A stretch of 9,778 nt of DNA. Source: Bacteroidota bacterium. Its GTDB lineage: Bacteria > Bacteroidota > Bacteroidia > Chitinophagales > Saprospiraceae. Each line of letters opens with the position of its first letter. The stretch's first letter is position 1. Position numbers and translations under genes: made by a program. Under the pieces are notes generated by a model. That model was not told where the DNA came from. It saw only the letters and a list, made by a program, of their open reading frames with translations, and searched no databases. Below are positions 7,435 to 9,778 of the stretch, in pieces. The stretch covers positions 1-9,778 of the forward strand of contig JAJRUR010000179.1 of assembly GCA_024277695.1 (NCBI GenBank). Reading direction: 5' to 3'.

Positions 7435-8241
7435 ATGAATAAAATAAACAGGGATCGTTGACTTCAGTACCATCTCCTTACTCACGCTTTGAAATAACAA
7501 GGACTCCAAATAGCTCTGCGCATCCGGGATGACCATCAGCATATCCGCATGAAAATTGTATGCACATGACAGCAAAGAATCACCGATGCGGTCATCTGCC
7601 ATGAGCTCTATCTCAAACCCAAAATTTACTTCATTATCACTAAAATACTCTCGGATGATCGTATCACTTTCTTTTTCATAGTCATCCTTAGGATTCGTTT
7701 TTACGTGCAAAAACTTAATGAATGCTTTGCGTTTTTTATTCCACTTTCGGATCCTGTCGAGCAATTTCTTATCCATCAAATGATGGTCACTTGCCAATAC
7801 AACTTTCTGAAGACCGGTATATTTCGAATGCCGCGGAATGAGCAATACAGGTACCTTTACGCGCTTGACCACTCCCAAAGAAATGGTACCAAACCAACGT
7901 TCCAGCAAGTCATACTTGTCCCGAGTTCCCATGATGATGTAATCATACCCTTTGGAGGACTCGCGCACAATAGTCTCTACCGGGACACCTATCTTTACAC
8001 TCAAATGGCATCTGGCAGGTAGAACGTTGTACTTAGAATTGGCCAAAATATATTTTTCCAGACTCTTCAATATAATCTCCTCTTTGGATTCTTCCATCTG
8101 AATAGGCTCTTGGAGATCCAACATACCCATAGTGACATGGACTATCTCTATCCTATCCATTGGACTCGTATATTCCATGGCATATTCTATGGCATTAATG
8201 GATACTTCAGAAAAATCCACAGGCAATAATACTTTTTTCAT
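7429..8241 (-). CDS. Tandem universal stress protein, third of three
   Basis: A 270-residue double UspA-domain protein. Domain 1 (about 1-137) starts MKKVLLPVDFSEVSINAIEYAM and has MG-TR-D-KYDLLERWF-GT (G105 to T119), so D108 replaces the second glycine of the ATP loop, much as E113 does in the plus-strand copy at 5465. These two share the KYxLL core and are probably closer to each other than to the copy between them (inference by eye). Domain 2 (about 144-270) starts LQKVVLASDHH and ends TIPVYFIHL, with no recognisable glycine loop (VIPDAQSYLESLLFQS). The ATG at 8241 is followed directly by the first beta strand, supporting the start. A candidate promoter with an inverted repeat lies upstream, and the next gene on this strand begins 73 bases after its stop. 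Confidence 0.9.
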   Translation of the reverse strand: MKKVLLPVDFSEVSINAIEYAMEYTSPMDRIEIVHVTMGMLDLQEPIQMEESKEEIILKSLEKYILANSKYNVLPARCHLSVKIGVPVETIVRESSKGYDYIIMGTRDKYDLLERWFGTISLGVVKRVKVPVLLIPRHSKYTGLQKVVLASDHHLMDKKLLDRIRKWNKKRKAFIKFLHVKTNPKDDYEKESDTIIREYFSDNEVNFGFEIELMADDRIGDSLLSCAYNFHADMLMVIPDAQSYLESLLFQSVSKEMVLKSTIPVYFIHL

Positions 8242-8266
8242 AATCCTATATTTTTTGATTCAATGC

Positions 8267-8297
8267 TAAAACTACCTCGTCTTTGACAGGTAGTCAA
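8267..8297 (-). promoter_or_regulatory. Candidate promoter and operator-like inverted repeat before the third USP gene
   Basis: The minus strand shows TTG (8295-8297), a 20-base spacer and TAGTTTTA (8267-8274), one base off TAnnTTTG. A 7-bp inverted repeat, ACTACCT (8271-8277) and AGGTAGT (8288-8294) with a 10-base gap, fills the spacer and touches the -7 element. A repressor bound there would block the polymerase, but no regulator is known. Confidence 0.4.
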
Positions 8298-8352
8298 TAA
8301 CACAGATCATTATTTTTTATGATTAGCCCACATATTAGATAGGAGTATTTTT

Positions 8353-8475
8353 GGGCGTGCCCTCGTACCTCGGGTCGGGCTATGCAGGGGTACGCCCTTG
8401 GCTCCCGTCCTCCCTTCGTCGTGCCTCCTCTGTCCGGACCGCTCGTACCTCGCGCCCTTACTATCCCTCACGCAG
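8353..8475 (+). repeat. GC-rich REP-like intergenic element with a strong stem-loop
   Basis: A sharply GC-rich island in an AT-rich gap. It opens with GGGCGTGCCC (8353-8362), which pairs with GGGTACGCCC (8388-8397) to give a 10-bp stem with one G-T wobble and a 25-base loop containing GGGTCGGGCTAT. It ends with CTATCCCTCACGCAG (8461-8475). An 11-base direct repeat CTCGTACCTCG occurs at 8362-8372 and 8442-8452. I recall intergenic elements with the same landmarks (GGGCGT start, GGGTCGGGCTAT, ATCCCT-ACGC end) in many Bacteroidota genomes; this is memory, not a search. There is no reading frame of interest inside. It may be a non-autonomous REP-type repeat or a structured RNA. The orientation given follows the landmark order. 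Confidence 0.6.
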
Positions 8476-8489
8476 CAGACCTCCGATCC

Positions 8490-8568
8490 GATGCTGATTT
8501 TTTCTTAAATACTATGCACTAATCTTCCTTAGCTGTCACCGACAAGAAAAAAAAATCAGCACAGCATC
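8490..8568. repeat. AT-rich imperfect inverted repeat next to the GC-rich element
   Basis: GATGCTGATTTTTTCTT (8490-8506) is mirrored by AAGAAAAAAAAATCAGC plus ACAGCATC (8544-8568). The reverse complement matches apart from three extra A and a five-base insertion. The arms are 37 bases apart. It begins 15 bases after the end of the GC-rich element, so it may be part of the same unit, a bidirectional terminator, or unrelated. Confidence 0.45.
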
Positions 8569-8724
8569 ACTTTTCTAATCAAAATTTGCTATATTGTCGT
8601 CAGATCCTGGTTGACTCCACTACGCATTCTGCCCCCAATCGCCTTATACACTATCGTCCATATCCTTATAACACTATGCGTGTTGGGATAGCGATGAAAT
8701 TATATCATCTAAAATCAAAACAAA
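8569..8724. other. Leader region before aqpZ without a clear promoter
   Basis: This 156-base stretch leads to the aquaporin start codon. I looked for TTG-N17-23-TAnnTTTG and found no convincing match. The final bases before the ATG are A-rich (aaaatcaaaacaaa), as is usual for Bacteroidota leaders. A reading frame crosses the region but has no protein-like character. Confidence 0.35.
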
Positions 8725-9408
8725 ATGAAAAAACTATTAGCAGAATTTATCGGAACATTTTGGCTGGTCCTCGGGGGTTGTGGTAGTGCTGTTTTGGCAG
8801 CAGCCTATCCTGAACTAGGCATTGGATTTGCCGGAGTATCTTTGGCGTTTGGACTTACGGTATTGACAGGTATTTATGCATTAGGGCATATCTCGGGTGC
8901 CCACTTCAATCCTGCCGTATCTATCGGACTTTGGATGGGTGGTAGGTTTGAAGCGAAAAATTTATTATCCTATATTGTAGCGCAAGTATTGGGCGCGATC
9001 GCCGGAGCGGGTATTCTATATTTGATCGCTTCGGGCAGGGCCGGATTTGAAGCCGGATCTTTTGCTGCCAATGGCTTCGGGGAGCACTCTCCGGGTGGCT
9101 ATAATATGATGTCTGCCTTTATTACTGAAGTGGTCTTGACGTTTATGTTTTTGATGGTCATCCTCGGGGCTACCCACTCAAAAGCTCCTAAAGGATTTGC
9201 AGGAATTGCTATCGGTTTGGCACTGACACTCATACACCTCATCTCTATTCCTGTGACCAACACATCAGTCAATCCGGCTCGAAGTACGAGCCAAGCTATT
9301 TTTGCAGACAACTGGGCTATACCCCAATTGTGGTTATTTTGGATCGCACCTATTATAGGAGCCCTACTCGCCGGACTGGTGTACAAATATATATCGAGCG
9401 AAGAATAA
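8725..9408 (+). CDS. aqpZ: Aquaporin Z, water-selective channel
   Basis: A 227-residue inner-membrane channel of the MIP family with six transmembrane helices and two half-helices. The NPA boxes are N62-P63-A64 in HFNPAV and N183-P184-A185 in NPARST. The selectivity-filter residues are F42, H171, T180 and R186, matching the Phe/His/Thr/Arg set of water-selective AqpZ rather than the wider filter of GlpF glycerol channels. The first helix starts at once (LLAEFIGTFWLVLGGCGSAVL), supporting the ATG at 8725. Length equals E. coli AqpZ within a few residues. It stands alone: a 483-base gap lies before it and a strong terminator after it, so it is probably monocistronic. It would allow fast osmotic water movement; the tie to the nearby stress proteins is only positional. 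Confidence 0.97.
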   Translation: MKKLLAEFIGTFWLVLGGCGSAVLAAAYPELGIGFAGVSLAFGLTVLTGIYALGHISGAHFNPAVSIGLWMGGRFEAKNLLSYIVAQVLGAIAGAGILYLIASGRAGFEAGSFAANGFGEHSPGGYNMMSAFITEVVLTFMFLMVILGATHSKAPKGFAGIAIGLALTLIHLISIPVTNTSVNPARSTSQAIFADNWAIPQLWLFWIAPIIGALLAGLVYKYISSEE

Positions 9409-9434
9409 CTCCAATACCACCCCCAATATTGCCG

Positions 9435-9475
9435 GAAGTCATACACCTTTTTAGAGTGTGTGGCTTCTTTTTTTT
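9435..9475 (+). terminator. Rho-independent terminator of aqpZ
   Basis: GAAGTCATACAC (9435-9446) and GTGTGTGGCTTC (9456-9467) form a 12-bp stem with two G-T wobbles and a 9-base loop, followed at once by eight T (9468-9475). It begins 27 bases after the aqpZ stop codon and has no T-run in the other direction, so it acts on plus-strand transcripts. Confidence 0.9.
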
Positions 9476-9686
9476 GAGAGTATATCATCATACTCATGTT
9501 TCGGTAGTTAAAATCACCGGATTGAGGTCCCGGCGGGGCGACCTGTAAAATATGTGCACTACATACACACAAATATATTTCAGGAATAATACGAAACGCT
9601 ATCAAAAATTAGTATTCATTTTTGGGTAGCTTACACGAGCTCCGGACAGGCGTAGTCCAAACTTGTTGAGTTTGTCAAAAAGAGTA
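9476..9686. other. Non-coding gap with a small GC-rich hairpin
   Basis: I see no gene in this 211-base stretch. The one feature is a compact inverted repeat AGGTC (9525-9529) and GACCT (9540-9544) around a GC-rich 10-base loop, in otherwise AT-rich DNA. It has no T-run and no similarity I recognise to a tRNA. Confidence 0.3.
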
Positions 9687-9778
9687 TCAAATCGTCAAAC
9701 TCATTTTGATTTTTTTCTCGAGTTCTTTGACGGTTTCCCGTGTGATGACGTCCGTATCGATGAGGTCTCGGACTGCTT
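9687..9778 (-). CDS. Probable 3' end of an unidentified minus-strand gene
   Basis: The minus strand is open from the right edge to a TGA at 9687-9689 and reads AVRDLIDTDVITRETVKELE then KKIKMSLTI, 29 residues of charged, helix-like protein. This looks more natural than the other two frames, but is too short to name. A run of seven A near 9714-9720 lies late in the frame; a one-base slip there would extend the product by about two dozen residues in the neighbouring frame. The start and most of the protein are outside the window. Confidence 0.4.
   Translation of the reverse strand, partial: AVRDLIDTDVITRETVKELEKKIKMSLTI

Noticed and set aside
8353..8475. GC-rich element as a CRISPR array or insertion sequence
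   Set aside because: Only one short direct repeat pair, no regular spacers, no transposase gene and no clear target duplication.
8586..8786. 66-codon plus-strand frame before aqpZ
   Set aside because: It runs into aqpZ in another frame and has no conserved-looking segment; its start has no better leader than chance.
9525..9544. GC-rich hairpin as part of a tRNA or rRNA
   Set aside because: No cloverleaf, anticodon arm or CCA-like end can be built around it.
9099..9605. 168-codon minus-strand frame opposite the end of aqpZ
   Set aside because: Antisense to the second NPA region of a clear aquaporin and crosses its terminator.

Overview
The window looks like chromosomal DNA from a member of the Bacteroidota, possibly a Saprospiraceae or Cytophaga-like lineage, though I cannot place it below phylum. 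Three things point that way. Several intergenic gaps carry the Bacteroidota -7 promoter motif TAnnTTTG rather than a sigma70 -10 box, ribosome binding sites are weak and A-rich, and the gap before aqpZ holds a GC-rich element of a type I remember as common in that phylum. I see no insertion sequence, phage gene, CRISPR array, tRNA or rRNA. All gene boundaries come from reading the sequence, without database searches.

Left block (1-3767, minus strand). Four tightly packed genes are transcribed leftwards: a BadF/BadG-type sugar kinase (N-acetylglucosamine kinase-like), cutA, rocD (ornithine aminotransferase) and a LigD-type DNA repair protein that runs off the left edge. Kinase and cutA overlap by 8 bases, and the other gaps are 45 and 34 bases, so this is probably one transcript, with a possible internal promoter before rocD. 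The LigD part shows an N-terminal polymerase/primase domain followed by a 3'-phosphoesterase domain.

Middle block (3768-6283, plus strand). A divergent gene encodes 3-hydroxybutyryl-CoA dehydrogenase, preceded by two back-to-back TAnnTTTG motifs. It is followed by a 119-residue conserved-looking protein of unknown function, whose start codon sits 5 bases after a perfect 12-bp inverted repeat. Next comes a tandem universal stress protein (USP).

Stress block (6284-8241). Two further double-domain USPs lie on the minus strand and converge on the first, giving three USP genes in under 3 kb. One keeps the full ATP-loop glycine pattern. The other two have an acidic residue in place of the second glycine.

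Right block (8242-9778). A 483-base gap contains a GC-rich repeat-like element with a strong stem-loop and a separate AT-rich inverted repeat. It is followed by aqpZ (water channel), which ends in a textbook intrinsic terminator. The last 92 bases seem to hold the 3' end of an unidentified minus-strand gene.

The gene functions (glucosamine salvage, ornithine/arginine use, acyl-CoA oxidation, stress proteins, water flux, double-strand-break repair) fit general housekeeping and stress tolerance. I found no convincing evidence of a new multi-gene system. The most unusual items are the intergenic element before aqpZ, the hairpin-fronted unknown gene beside the USP cluster, and the domain order of the LigD protein.
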